DNA from: JBCCCJ01 sp039029315 | GTDB lineage: Bacteria > Bacteroidota > Bacteroidia > J057 | Assembly: GCA_039029315.1 (NCBI GenBank) | Contig: JBCCGK010000004.1 | Coordinates: forward strand, 134,850-198,849 | DNA: 64,000 bases | Direction: 5' to 3' | Shown here: positions 18,301 through 28,000 of the stretch, piece after piece | Numbering within the stretch: the stretch's first letter is position 1 | Layout of the letters: the number at the start of each line of letters is the position of its first letter | The notes under the pieces: model-generated | Told to the model about the DNA's origin: nothing | Database searches by the model: none | What the model saw: only the letters and a program-made list of their open reading frames with translations | Translations under genes and position numbers: made by a program

Positions 18301-19877
18301 TTGACATGTCCAATGCCCCTGCAGGAGCGTGGGTGGCCATGAAAATCTGGTTTGAAAGTGAAAACGGCTTTGATGGAGCGGCACTGCAATCCTCCATAGA
18401 CTCAGGTGCCACCTGGCAACTGGTAGGTGCTTTTGGTGCTCCAAACAACTGGTACAATGACGATGCGATTTCCGGAAATCCTGGTGGACAAGGACAAGGA
18501 TGGACAGGTAGAAATGGTGTGGGCTCAAACGGTTGGGTTCAAGCTTCCCATCCTTTGGATTCTTCTTTGACTGGGGCGGCGGATGTTCGCTTCAGAGTTG
18601 CCTTTGGATCAGATATATCTGTAACAGATGATGGATTTGCATTCGATGATTTTGCCATCGGTGTGCCGCCTACAGTCGCATTGGGTGCGGATACAGCTTC
18701 CTATTGTATAGGAGAACAACTGGATGCTGGCAGCGGATTTGATGCCTATCTATGGTCTACGGGAGATTCGACTCAAGCGGTCAGCATCGTGAATATGACA
18801 GGCATGAACATCATGGACAGTACCATTTCTGTTACTGTTGTGGACAGCCTGGGTCTTTCCGGTTCTGATACGGTTGTTGTGAATATCTTTGGTGCAACGC
18901 CTCCAGCCATTACTGCTACTCTTCTTACCAATGTTCTCTGTTCTGGTGATTCCACTGGTGCTATCGACCTGACAGTAACGGGTGATGCAACACCATTTAC
19001 ATTTACCTGGGACAATGGCGCGACAGAGGAAGATCTGATGAATGTGCCTGCCGGTTCTTACTCCGTTACGGTTGCTGATACCAACGGATGTTCTGTTGCT
19101 TCTTCTTCCTTCTCCATCTCTCAGCCTGAGCCGCTGAATCTCACAGATGCGACTGCAATGGATGTGGATTGCCCAGATGATTCTACCGGTTCTATCATGA
19201 TCACCGTTACAGGTGGAACAGCTCCTTATAGCTACGCATGGAGCAATGGAGATACTACCCAGAACCTTGCAGGCATTCCTGTTGGCGCTTATGTCGGAAC
19301 CGTAACAGATTCCAATATGTGTGTCCTGGTCTCTGACACTGTCAATATAGCCAGTACTGGTATGTTCCCAGCCGATGTTGCGATTGCAGATACCCTGGCT
19401 GGTGGTGGAACAGTAGACTTCTCTGGTTCTTCGACTGGTGGAGATACCTATGTATGGGACTTCGGAGACGGATCTGATCCAGATTCCACTCAAAATCCTT
19501 CTCACACCTATGCCAGTAATGATACCTTTACTGTTACCCTGACTGTTACCAACAGTTGTGGAAGCATGACTGCAAGCAAGACTGTTATCCTGACTTCTGT
19601 CGGCATTGCAGACTATCTTCTCAGCCAGCATGTGAACGTCTATCCGAACCCCAACCAGGGATTCTTTGAGATTCGTTTCTCAGACATCCAGCTGCAAGAA
19701 GTTGCTGTCGTTGTTTCTACTGTAGAGGGCAAGCGTATCTACGCTCGATCTCTGGGAGATATTGGTGGTGCATTCACTCATCAAGTAACACTTCCTGCCA
19801 ATACAGCACAAGGGATGTATATTCTTCAGGTGAATACGGTTGATGCCGTCATGCACAAGCGTCTCATCGTGGAATAA
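15384..19877 (+). CDS. Giant secreted adhesin-like protein with MAM-like, SprB and PKD repeats and T9SS domain
   Basis: The ATG at 15384 puts a good signal peptide (MRKLLLFFWCMMLFAFSSNAQ) at the N-terminus; the product has 1497 residues. In order: a jelly-roll/MAM-like domain, CARDB-like beta-sandwiches (for example NDLGIVSIDSPTDPDPTNC), two near-identical MAM-like units from a 296-codon tandem duplication, a further CARDB-like module, a third MAM-like domain (about residues 910-1100), a short Cys-containing module, two SprB repeats (NVLCSGDSTGAIDLTVTG and DVDCPDDSTGSIMITVTG) and one PKD domain (YVWDFGDGSDPDSTQNPSHT). It ends with a type A T9SS sorting domain starting VYPNPNQGFFEIRF. Such proteins are surface adhesins used in attachment or gliding. 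It is a single-gene transcript. Confidence 0.92.
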   Translation: MRKLLLFFWCMMLFAFSSNAQTHLSEDFSTATMTTPPTGWTQNVIAGDPLVDLWQFDNPVGRTLNAPISDPAAIFDSDGLSNNSQAEDVALESPAFDASAVSQVLLSFDHYFQNGFGGGFNVEIFDGNSWITVLSDSGASTPNPQSVNLDISAQAAGVSNAQIRFRWTGNYSWYWIVDNITVFTPFANDLGIVSIDSPTDPDPTNCNGLSNAEQITISIKNFGSVTQSSFNLSWSVLGPGSPVTALEPVFGVSIPPDSTVSYSFTGIAATADMSTFGMYTVIGRVSLTGDQDSTNDTTFVMIDNPAPLIAPFTEDFETGTAGSGGTGTAGPGVLPMGWSRTNQSNYQWQVNDGTTSSTNTGPTVDHTFGTSTGIYMYTEASTGSAGDTAELIGPCLDISAVASPFLSFWYHMFGDDMGTLEVIVSSGGVETVVQTISGEQQTSNAEDWRQSLVDLSSFSGTIQIIMRGISAGIFDGDIAIDDLEVVDLPANDIGITAITAPIDGMGCDGLSASENVTVTIQNFGAAPQTGFPLGYLVGTVGLPTIEVYGGAPIPAGGSVTYTFTATADLSTPGLYQIGAATGLLSDADNSNDTTVIVVNNPIPLPAPIVEDFETGTPGSGGTGTAGPGILPMGWSRTSQSAYQWQVNDGTTSSTSTGPNVDHTLGTSSGIYMYTESSSGSAGDTAELMSACIDISNVANPYISYWYHMYGAEIGTLEIIVYSNGVETVVETITGEQQTSNGEDWRQSLVDIGAFSGGSIQLVLRAIGAGTFNGDIAIDDIGIVDIPPFDMAVTDILAPEFGCFDTTLEEILVEITNTGTDTIDLFNDTLTIILTASGANMGADTLILGGSGLELPPGESYDPLFPFMVDLSNPGITTLTVSIDYTSDGDSSNDTLHTDVITQPTISSYPYFEDFESGPGGWVAGGENSTWAFGTPAKTVIMGAASGSNAWVTGGLGTTTYDNNEASSVQGPCFDMSNAPAGAWVAMKIWFESENGFDGAALQSSIDSGATWQLVGAFGAPNNWYNDDAISGNPGGQGQGWTGRNGVGSNGWVQASHPLDSSLTGAADVRFRVAFGSDISVTDDGFAFDDFAIGVPPTVALGADTASYCIGEQLDAGSGFDAYLWSTGDSTQAVSIVNMTGMNIMDSTISVTVVDSLGLSGSDTVVVNIFGATPPAITATLLTNVLCSGDSTGAIDLTVTGDATPFTFTWDNGATEEDLMNVPAGSYSVTVADTNGCSVASSSFSISQPEPLNLTDATAMDVDCPDDSTGSIMITVTGGTAPYSYAWSNGDTTQNLAGIPVGAYVGTVTDSNMCVLVSDTVNIASTGMFPADVAIADTLAGGGTVDFSGSSTGGDTYVWDFGDGSDPDSTQNPSHTYASNDTFTVTLTVTNSCGSMTASKTVILTSVGIADYLLSQHVNVYPNPNQGFFEIRFSDIQLQEVAVVVSTVEGKRIYARSLGDIGGAFTHQVTLPANTAQGMYILQVNTVDAVMHKRLIVE
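16316..17750 (+). repeat. 888-bp tandem duplication inside the adhesin gene
   Basis: Matching landmarks are exactly 888 bp (296 codons) apart: GAGACGGG at 16332 and 17220, GGAACAAC at 16440 and 17328. The first unit runs from about 16316 to 17203. The second keeps the MAM-like half almost unchanged (about 17204-17750) and then diverges into a different module. In-frame units of this size can expand or contract by recombination. Confidence 0.85.
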
Positions 19878-19929
19878 GGACAATATGATCAGGATGCGTT
19901 GAGCACATTTGACTGCTTAATGCGCTACA

Positions 19930-19967
19930 ACATCGGTGCAGAGATTGCTCTGCACCGATGTTTTTTT
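19930..19967 (+). terminator. Terminator of the adhesin gene
   Basis: A perfect 14-bp stem (ACATCGGTGCAGAG / CTCTGCACCGATGT) with a 4-nt ATTG loop followed by T7, 53 bp past the stop codon. Confidence 0.95.
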
Positions 19968-19970
19968 CTG

Positions 19971-20445
19971 CCCTAGACCGACACATCTGGCACCACCACC
20001 AACTGGATTCTATTTTGTATTCAAAAAGTATACGATCTGTGAGGAAAAGGCGAGAAAACATAGAGCAGTTCCATTGACAGATACTCCCTCATAGAGTTGT
20101 TGCCCCATCCACGACTCGAAGATGATCCTGTCAACGGACAAGTGGGTACTATTGGTAACGGCGAATAAATTTGGTTCTTTAACAATGTTAGTGGGGCCTA
20201 TAATAACTCCTTTCTTGCTCCCTTTTGACCTCTTCCCCACAAGTCCCGTTTCTCCCTCAGGAGAAACAACCCGCCATCCAAGAATGCTGCTTCCACAACT
20301 TTTGTCAAAGAACCATAAATTCATTGATGAAGGAGGGGCGAATGAATTCGCCCGTACACCTAAAGAATGCCCTTCTACGAAACATATCAAGGAGCAATTC
20401 TTCTCACTCCTGATTGCAGGAGGTCATCTGTATCCACATCCTGCA
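19971..20445. other. Gene-free stretch
   Basis: Frames are open on both strands over parts of this stretch, but none shows a start context, signal peptide, domain or codon pattern that I can support. It could be a decayed gene. No repeat or structured element was found. Confidence 0.35.
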
Positions 20446-20472
20446 CAAAAAAAGACCTCGCTTAAGCGAGGC
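20446..20472 (-). terminator. Terminator of the outer-membrane protein gene at 20537
   Basis: On the minus strand CCTCGCTT-AAGCGAGG is a self-complementary stem followed by TCTTTTTTT; it lies 65 bp downstream of the stop codon. Confidence 0.75.
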
Positions 20473-20536
20473 CCATGTATTGGTATAGGTTGTAGTCGTA
20501 GGGAAGGGAAAATTCTGCGTACTTGTTGATTGTTGT

Positions 20537-21409
20537 TTAGAATACTTTTTTCAACCAGGGAGAGGCATCACCGAGCACCCACTTGGCAGTCAAGCCGATA
20601 GACTGAAGACGTGCACCAGCCATTTCACGACCAAAATGGTAGCGATATCCATAGCCAAGGCGACCTTCTACTCCTAGCTCAAATTTGCGCAAGAAGAGAA
20701 AACTCACACCAGCATGTGCAAAGATTCTTTGAGAAACCCCATCATTGATTTTGTGATCCTGATGGTATTCAAAAATGCTCTCTACATCTTCTGCTCGAAA
20801 GGTGCTGGAGTTAGGCGCAACAATCTGGCCAGTCTCCAGGAGGCTGTAGTCCAGGACAGTTCTGTAGTCAGAGGTATTGACTTCCAGATAGTTCCCGAAG
20901 GTGTAGCCAACATTGGTTCCAACGCCTCCAAAGAATCGAAGCGAATTCAGAACAGTCTTGGATTTCACAATGGAAGCTTCTGCGTTGATTTCATGACCCC
21001 AATTGTCAAAGCTGAGGTATTCAGCTCCTCCAAGTTTCTGATCTGTGTTGTAATAAGTAACCCCGTCATTTCGAAAAAAGATTCCATTCAGGGCCAGATT
21101 CACTTCTGTGTTGGCCAATTTGTTGGGGATCAAACTCAAGCCAAGTCGGACATGTGGATTTTCACAAATCCCGGCATATTTGCTTGATTCGTTGTAGTTG
21201 ATTCCTGCATACTTTGCCTGAGTCTCGGCGTCAAGCAAAGAAGTAAAATAGGAATGGCTCACGGTATTGAGCATATCCTGATCAACACCAAGGGTGATCC
21301 CAACACGTTTCACGGTCCATTTAGACTCAGGACCAAAAAGTTTTTGTGCAAAAACAGAAGTACCCATGAACATAAAGATAGTCAGGGTTAGACAGAACTG
21401 TTTAATCAT
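20537..21409 (-). CDS. Outer-membrane beta-barrel-like protein (paralogue 1)
   Basis: Starting at the ATG at 21409 gives 290 residues with a clear signal peptide (MIKQFCLTLTIFMFMGTSVFAQ). The mature part alternates hydrophobic and polar residues in amphipathic strands with many aromatic ends (VKRVGITLGVDQD, RLGLSLIPNKLANTEVNLALN, KFELGVEGRLGYGYRY) and ends SIGLTAKWVLGDASPWLKKVF. This is the look of a small outer-membrane porin-like barrel. It shares strand order and motifs (VKR...VG, G(V/L)E(I/L)GV(E/D)GR) with the neighbour at 21586, so the pair arose by duplication. Function unknown. A terminator follows. Confidence 0.7.
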   Translation of the reverse strand: MIKQFCLTLTIFMFMGTSVFAQKLFGPESKWTVKRVGITLGVDQDMLNTVSHSYFTSLLDAETQAKYAGINYNESSKYAGICENPHVRLGLSLIPNKLANTEVNLALNGIFFRNDGVTYYNTDQKLGGAEYLSFDNWGHEINAEASIVKSKTVLNSLRFFGGVGTNVGYTFGNYLEVNTSDYRTVLDYSLLETGQIVAPNSSTFRAEDVESIFEYHQDHKINDGVSQRIFAHAGVSFLFLRKFELGVEGRLGYGYRYHFGREMAGARLQSIGLTAKWVLGDASPWLKKVF

Positions 21410-21585
21410 GATAGATAGGTTGAATGAATGATAGAAATAGATGCCGAGAAAGTAGTGATGATATCTCAAGTTAGTCAGAACTTTTCAGACTAGAAAAGGT
21501 AAATATTTTGGGATGCAGCGTTTTGTGGCTCATTTGGCACTAGCTAATAATAGGCCCAACAAACAATACCGATCGCGCCTCCAGC

Positions 21586-22431
21586 CTAGAGTTCACGCTT
21601 GTTGTCAAAGGTCCAGGCAACTGTAGCAAAACCAGAGAAAGCACCTCTGCGGGCCATTCGCGGGAAAATTGATCGGCCCATATGAGGCCCCACCCTTCCG
21701 TCAACTCCTATCTCCAATCCTGACCATACATTGACTCGCAATCCCGTGCGAACAAATACTTGTTGTTGGACAGAAGAAGATGAACTTCGGCTAACAATAC
21801 TTGTTTCATGAAGCGTGACCGGATCAGAAGACAACTCTCTTCTGGAGAATCCGTCCGTCCATTCCAGACTTGTCATGGTTCCGAGTCCTCCATAGGCTTC
21901 GAAGCGATTCCAAAAGGACAGGATTCGCAAGACCGAAACATCAAGTCCGATCGCCCGTGTAGGTTGTGCGTACCCTACATCCCCACAATCCACCGGTTGG
22001 TATGATCGATAGGACAAATCATTGTATCCATGATAATTATTATATCCCACAGGTGCTGGTCTCAGGAACCGTTGCGATTGTGCCATCAATCCAAGATTTA
22101 CTTCCCATTTGGAGAATTTTTCTACACTCAGAGAGGTCGCTAATCGCAAGGAAGTCGCTGAAGTTTTCCCGGAAATGAAGTTGGTTGGATAGGCATAGCT
22201 ACTTGTGCCCGGATACTGCGTTTGAGCATAAATATGATAGCCGTCTGTTCCACAGTATCTATCATAAATTCCTCCCAAAGGAGCAGGTTCTATTTGCCCC
22301 ATCTGGAATGTATGGTTCCAATTGGATCCCACAGAGGCACTGATTCGCTTTACAGATACTTTTCCAAGTTGAGCTTGCAAGAAAAACGGCAAGAGGCATA
22401 GACTTGCCAGAATGATGGCCTTTCTTTTCAT
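21586..22431 (-). CDS. Outer-membrane beta-barrel-like protein (paralogue 2)
   Basis: The ATG at 22431 gives a 281-residue product with signal peptide MKRKAIILASLCLLPFFLQAQ; the frame extends upstream without a sensible N-terminus. The mature protein has alternating amphipathic strands and the motifs shared with its downstream paralogue (VSVKRISASVGSNWN, VFVRTGLRVNVWSGLEIGVD, GFATVAWTFDNKREL). A Tyr/Pro-rich segment (about residues 55-75) is unlike the paralogue. The gap of 176 bp between the two genes leaves room for separate promoters. Likely outer membrane; ligand unknown. Confidence 0.7.
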   Translation of the reverse strand: MKRKAIILASLCLLPFFLQAQLGKVSVKRISASVGSNWNHTFQMGQIEPAPLGGIYDRYCGTDGYHIYAQTQYPGTSSYAYPTNFISGKTSATSLRLATSLSVEKFSKWEVNLGLMAQSQRFLRPAPVGYNNYHGYNDLSYRSYQPVDCGDVGYAQPTRAIGLDVSVLRILSFWNRFEAYGGLGTMTSLEWTDGFSRRELSSDPVTLHETSIVSRSSSSSVQQQVFVRTGLRVNVWSGLEIGVDGRVGPHMGRSIFPRMARRGAFSGFATVAWTFDNKREL

Positions 22432-22546
22432 GGTAGTAGGTTTGATTGTTAAACAGAGGTATACTCTTTTGACGAATACAAGCTCCCAAACGCTGGAACT
22501 TATTTTATCTCGGGCGACTAAGTCTCTATTTGTCAACCAATAAAGG

Positions 22547-23110
22547 CTATATTTTTCTTCTTACCCGGCTAAGGGTCTCTGGTTTCATCCCAAGCAAAGA
22601 GGCAATATAATGTAAGGGGACGCGCTGCAATATTTGAGGATATTCTCGCATTAGCAAACGATATCGTTCCTCAGCAGTAAATGACAATAAGGCCAGCACA
22701 CGCTGCTCTAATAAGATCTGACTTTGCTCCATGATTTTCCGTCCCAATCGCTCAAGTTTGGGCAGGAGCAGATAGAGTTGCTCCAGGTCCTGATGGCCGA
22801 TTGTCCATAGGCGGGTAGGCTCAATTGCATGAATGGTTTCGCGGCTGGGCTTTTGTTGGACAAAACTTGCCAGTGCTGTCACAAATACGCCTTCACACAG
22901 AATGAATCGAGTGATTTCCTGATTGTTGAGGCAATAGTAGGAGCGTACTACTCCTTGCTCTATGAAGCCCATCCAATTGCAGACTTCTCCTTGTTGACAA
23001 AAAAAGTCTCCCCTCTTCAAGCGTATTAATCGAAATCGTCTGGACAGCTGATCCCATTCTTCTTCTGAAAAGACCACAAATTGTTCGATATATTTCTGCA
23101 AAGCTTCCAT
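22547..23110 (-). CDS. Crp/Fnr-family transcriptional regulator
   Basis: The 187-residue product has an N-terminal cyclic-nucleotide-binding-like beta-barrel (RLKRGDFFCQQGEVCNWMGFIEQGVVRSYY) and a C-terminal winged-helix with the recognition region VPLHYIASLLGMKPETLSRVRRKI, the form common in Bacteroidota Crp-like proteins that lack the canonical cAMP-contact motif. The start is set at the ATG at 23110. The open frame continues upstream only because it runs through a MITE, whose translation has no family resemblance. The MITE ends 36 bp from this start and so has probably displaced or replaced the original promoter. The two outer-membrane protein genes downstream on the same strand may be targets; this is not shown. 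Confidence 0.88.
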   Translation of the reverse strand: MEALQKYIEQFVVFSEEEWDQLSRRFRLIRLKRGDFFCQQGEVCNWMGFIEQGVVRSYYCLNNQEITRFILCEGVFVTALASFVQQKPSRETIHAIEPTRLWTIGHQDLEQLYLLLPKLERLGRKIMEQSQILLEQRVLALLSFTAEERYRLLMREYPQILQRVPLHYIASLLGMKPETLSRVRRKI

Positions 23111-23146
23111 ATAGGAAGATACGAGCAGAGTGGCCTTTCCGTCTAA

Positions 23147-23307
23147 GAGACTGTTTTGAAATCTGTCACTTATTTTTTGTATGCGTCTTTTTTCCTCATC
23201 CAGCGGCTTTTTTTGTTCCCATAGCACCACTATGAGAACAAAAAAGAGCCTTGTCTGAGAAAAAAATACACCATAAAAATTCTCAGTACACATTCCCAAA
23301 CAGTCTC
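23147..23307 (+). mobile_element. 161-bp MITE, copy 2, next to the Crp-family gene start
   Basis: Same element as at 6271-6431: starts GAGACTGTTT, ends AAACAGTCTC, flanked by TAA on both sides (23144-23146 and 23308-23310). The central hairpin has one mismatch (TTCCCATAG against CTATGAGAA). It fills the gap between the secreted protein gene ending at 23325 and the Crp-family start at 23110, both on the minus strand. Confidence 0.9.
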
Positions 23308-23324
23308 TAATGATGGAGAAACAA

Positions 23325-24635
23325 TTACTCCTTGACTTCAACAATTTTTTCCAATCGAACCTGCACCGTCATGGCATGCTCTGGAAAAGTCAAGGGAATG
23401 GAAATGGTCGTTTTCTCTTTCGGGAGGAAATATTCGTAAATGGTTTGTGTCTCTGTACCGAGGACTGTTTCTGTTTTTGTCAGATAATCCACAACAAGAA
23501 CAGCATCTTTGTATTTGATGTCCGTCGGATTGTCCAGACTCACACTCATGACTCTTGCCTGGGGATTTTTCTCCAGGGTTTTGTCATCCGCAGATGTGAT
23601 TCCAATTTCCAGGCTTATTTGTGCGTCAGGCTTGATGGCTTGAGACTCTTTCTTCTCTATTGGCTCTTTTTCTGCAATGGTTTCCTGTGTTGAATCCTCT
23701 TCTCCTGTCAGAGACCACGACAAAATTCCTTCTTTGATGGCGTCTTTGGAAACTGCCGCAGCAGGTTCAGCTTGGGATGCTTTGTCTGGTTTTTGCTCTG
23801 AGGCCAATTTCGCTACAGTCAGATCCAGGCTATCAGATGGCGCTGAGACAGCAATCTCTGTACTCCCTTCTTCCTTCTCAGTCATCAGTTGCAGCGGGGC
23901 AGGAGGGACAGCTTCTTGTTTGACCTCTTCTTGAGAGGGGCTGGCTGCAGCAATGAATTCTTCCTCTGTCGTTTTGGCTTTGGGCTCTTCTTCTCTATCC
24001 AGAACGTTGGGATCGATGATCCACTCTGCATGTTCGTTAAAATCTCCTTCTTTCGCATCCAGCGCCCATTCGAGCACTTCCCCTCCTTGCTCTTCAGATC
24101 GCTCTTCACCCGAGGGGTTGGCCAATTCTTTGGGAGTGTCAAGCTCCACATCAGATTCCAGCGCCCAAGCGGTCACTTGATCTTCAACATCTTCAAGCTC
24201 CTTGGTTTTGCTTAATTTATCCTCCACCAACACCCGATACTTCATACAATCACTTTGCTTCCACTTCAGCATGGTCAGCTGATACTCACCACCAATCAAG
24301 ATGTATTCTGCATAGATTTGCACAGTGGTCTTGCTACTCCCAAAAGGACTATACTGATCCGCTCCTGCGACTCCCCAAACGGCAATCCGTTCTTCCATCA
24401 CATCCTCACTGACAGGTCGGGATTTGCGGCCAGTCTTGATGGCTTTGAATTTCCCATTATACCAGTGTTCACAATTGTTACAGGGACAAAAATGGTGAGG
24501 AATCTCCCCTTTGAAATGTTCATAAAGGGAACTGTCAAGATTTTGAGCCAGAGGGGGAGGTATTTTTTGAGAAAATACCTGTAGGCTAATCAGAGATAAG
24601 AGCAGACAAAGGAATGTGGGGATAAAGCGGTTCAT
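23325..24635 (-). CDS. Secreted hypothetical protein with acidic low-complexity centre
   Basis: The 436-residue product begins with signal peptide MNRFIPTFLCLLLSLISLQVFSQ. A conserved-looking N-terminal domain (about residues 24-150) contains the Cys-rich HHFCPCNNCEHWYNGKFKA and ends with IGGEYQLTMLKWKQSDCMKYRVLVED. A long Glu/Ser/Ala/Pro-rich segment follows (about 155-345), probably disordered, and then an Ig-like C-terminal domain (DNPTDIKYKDAVLVVDYLT, ending VQVRLEKIVEVKE). No family is recognised. The CxCxxC cluster could bind a metal or form disulphides. It is upstream of the MITE and the Crp gene on the same strand. Confidence 0.65.
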   Translation of the reverse strand: MNRFIPTFLCLLLSLISLQVFSQKIPPPLAQNLDSSLYEHFKGEIPHHFCPCNNCEHWYNGKFKAIKTGRKSRPVSEDVMEERIAVWGVAGADQYSPFGSSKTTVQIYAEYILIGGEYQLTMLKWKQSDCMKYRVLVEDKLSKTKELEDVEDQVTAWALESDVELDTPKELANPSGEERSEEQGGEVLEWALDAKEGDFNEHAEWIIDPNVLDREEEPKAKTTEEEFIAAASPSQEEVKQEAVPPAPLQLMTEKEEGSTEIAVSAPSDSLDLTVAKLASEQKPDKASQAEPAAAVSKDAIKEGILSWSLTGEEDSTQETIAEKEPIEKKESQAIKPDAQISLEIGITSADDKTLEKNPQARVMSVSLDNPTDIKYKDAVLVVDYLTKTETVLGTETQTIYEYFLPKEKTTISIPLTFPEHAMTVQVRLEKIVEVKE

Positions 24636-25023
24636 AACTTTATGTCCGGAACGAGATGACCAAATTTTACACCACAGGGTATAGTTCCTTCTACATCAAA
24701 ATACGAGCCAATCTAAATGAAATTTGTAGAAAGGTCCTCAAAAAGCAAGAAGTGCTCCTCATTTCGCTTTTGGTCAAGGAATTAGTTTGTGAAAAATTTA
24801 TCAAAAGCTGCCTGAGGCAGGGAAGCATCCGTATAGATTGGTGAACATATCTACAAGATTTTTTGGCTCATCTCCCATCAAGAAGCTTTCTCTTCCCCAC
24901 TTGCAACTTAGGCAGATCTGTTTGTACTTTCGAAGCAATCCTTTGGCATGTTGTCCCCTACTTTGAGCATTCCCCATATTCCTCTGCATTTTCATTCAGA
25001 ATCCTGTTGATTTTTTTTCACCT
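24636..25023. other. Divergent intergenic region, no gene seen
   Basis: This separates the minus-strand secreted protein from the plus-strand AsmA-like gene. Short frames on both strands have no support. No clear TANNTTTG promoter or repeat was found. Confidence 0.35.
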
Positions 25024-28000
25024 ATGAAACGAATCTTCAAAATCGCATTTTTCGGCTTATTGGCGATCCTTCTCCTCCTGATCGCAACACCTTTCCTCTT
25101 CAAGGATGATATCAAAACCATGATCCGGGATGATGCCAATGACATGCTGAATGCTCATCTGTATTTTGGAGATGTTGGCTTGTCTTTTCTCAAGAATTTT
25201 CCCAATGCCTGTATCTCTATTCAGGATTTCGGCCTTGTGGGCAAGGGCATATTTGAGTTGGATACCCTGGCCCAGGGAAAACGCTTCGATCTTGTGGTGG
25301 ATCTGATGAGTGTGATTTCGGGTTCAGACCTTAAAATCAAAAAAATTCTGCTCGACCAGCCCAAGGTTCATGTCATTGTCCTGGAAGATGGACAGGCCAA
25401 CTATGACATCATGAAACCAGATTCAACTACCGTCGTGGAGGATACAAGCACCTCAAATGCAAGTTTTAACATTGGTCTTCAGGAATATCGCTTGACCGAT
25501 GCGAACATTCGCTATGAGGATGCCACCCTTCCCATGGATCTGATTCTCTCAGGCATGAATCACTCAGGCAGTGGGGATTTCACAGCAGATGTGTATGAAC
25601 TCCGAACCCAAACAAATATTCAGGCATTGACAGCCATCTATGACGGAATTGCCTACTTGAACAAAACCAGCCTGGATGCTGATGCCCAACTGAAAGTAGA
25701 TATGAGCAGGGATATGCGCATTGACTTCATGGACAATGAATTCACCCTCAATGCCCTCACCCTTGGACTGGATGGATATGTTGCCATGCCTGGAGATGAT
25801 ATCGATATGGACCTGACGTATGAAGCCAAACAGACAACATTCAAGAGTTTGCTCTCTTTGGTACCGGGGGTGTATACGGAAGATTTTCAGGAGATCGAGA
25901 CAGATGGAAGTTTGCGATTTGATGGACATGTCAAAGGCATCTACAATGATGATCGCCTTCCAGGGTTTGGGTTGAACGCGCAAGTAGCCAATGCCATGAT
26001 GCACTATCCTGATCTTCCAGAGTCCATCACTGGAATCGACATGGACCTGGCCGTCAATAATCCAGATGGTGAGTTGGAACACACACACATTCTTCTCAAG
26101 GAATTTCATGCGGATTTGGGAAGCAACCCCATTGATGCTCAAGCGGATATCAGTGGCATGGAGCGGGTCCAACTCAAAGGGAAGCTCGATGCCAACCTCA
26201 ATCTGGGAGAACTCACGCGCATGTTTCCTGTCGAGGGCATAGATCTCAAAGGCATATTCAGTCTCAAGGCATCAGCCAATGGCATATATGATGAAAAAAC
26301 GGGAAGTTTTCCTACTGTGGAAGGAGTCATGGACATGAAAGATGGCTACCTCAAAAATGCAGACTATCCAGCCGAGCTTACAGAGCTGCATTTTCATGGG
26401 GAATTGCAGGATGTCGACGGGCAGTTGACATCTGCTGTCTTAGAGGTGCCGGATTTTCATTTGTTGTTGGATGGCGAACCCTTGGACGGGTCCATGCGGG
26501 TACAAAATTTTGATAATCCGACCTATGCCTTGCAGGCCAAGGGAAGATTGGATTTAGAAAAACTCATGCAAATCTATCCAATAGACAGCATGACCCTGAA
26601 GGGCAAATTAATTGTGGAGAATTTTTCAACGGCAGGCACCTATTCAGACATCGAAGCAGAACGATATACAGAGCTCCCAACCAGTGGAAACATACAGATA
26701 CAGAATTTGCTGTATTCCGACTATGAACTCGCAGCTCCGATCACAATTGATCAGGGTTCGGCTGTATTCACGCCTGCGCGAATTGATATTCGTGGTGCCA
26801 GAGGCAAATTGGGAAAAAGTGATTATCAAGTAGATGGGTATGTTGACAATTATCTGGCCTATGCGCTGATGGAGAATGAACTGTTGCAAGGCAATATGCA
26901 GTTGGTCTCCAATACCCTGGATATCAATGAATGGATGGAAGAAGAGAGCCCTTCCACAGAAAGTTCTGCACCTCCCTCCACTTCAGAAGAGAGTCCTTAT
27001 GAAGCCATTCCTGTACCAGCAAACCTCGATGTTGGATTTCAGGCGAGAATCAACAAGGTTATGTACGAGGATCTGGTCCTTGAAAACATGCAGGGAGGGT
27101 TGCGGGTGGCTGATGAAACGGTACAAATGGAAGATTTGGGCTTCAAAATGTTGGGAAGTAATGTGCTGATGAGTGGAGAATACAAAACCCAAAACCCGCG
27201 GCAACCATCCTATCATTTCTTTATGGATCTGAAACAACTGGCCGTCAAAAAAGTAGTAGAGCATTTTCCCTTTGTCAAAGAGTTTGCCCCAGCTCTGGAG
27301 TTCATTGACGGCATATGCAATACACAATTCGGGATCGGGGGATTGCTCCGTTCTGACATGATGCCAGTATTGGAATCCATCAATAGTGAAGGCCTGTTCA
27401 ACATGCTCAATGGCGGTCTCAAGCAAACTCCCATGCTCAGTTCTCTCTCAGAAAAAACCAAAATAGAAAGTCTTGGCACCCTGAATTTGGCCGACGCTTC
27501 TGGCAAGTTTGAGATCAGGGACGGATTCCTGATTGTCAGCCCCATTGATCTCAAAGCAGGAGATGTCGTCATGACGATTGGTGGCCAACAGAGCCTGGCA
27601 GGCAATTTGGACTATCTGGTTAGTCTGGATGCTCCCTCTGGCAAACTGGATCAGGCTGCCATAGGTGCCCTCTCCAACCTGACTGGCGCGGGATTGACAA
27701 CGGGAGATCGGCTTAAGATTAATCTCACAGTAGGTGGCACTCATAGCAGTCCCAAAATAAGTGGCGGTTCAGGAGGCACAGGGGACCAACTCAAGGATCA
27801 ACTCACCGAAACAGCGGAGCAAAAGCTGGAACAACAACTTGGCACAGACGTGGAGCTAAACAAAGACAGCCTCACGTCTCAACTCACCGAAACCAAGGAG
27901 GAAGTCAAGGATAGCATCAAAGAATTGGTGGAAGACACAAAGGCGCAGGCGAAGGATACCCTACAAGCCCTGGTAGATGACAAAAAAGAGGAAGTAAAGG

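Noticed and set aside
20010..20529. Overlapping open frames on both strands between the adhesin and outer-membrane protein genes
   Set aside because: They have no signal, domain or convincing start, and the minus-strand terminator of the outer-membrane protein gene lies within the region; best left as non-coding.
22431..22536. Upstream extension of the outer-membrane protein frame
   Set aside because: The extension would place the signal peptide inside the protein; the ATG at 22431 gives a clean one.
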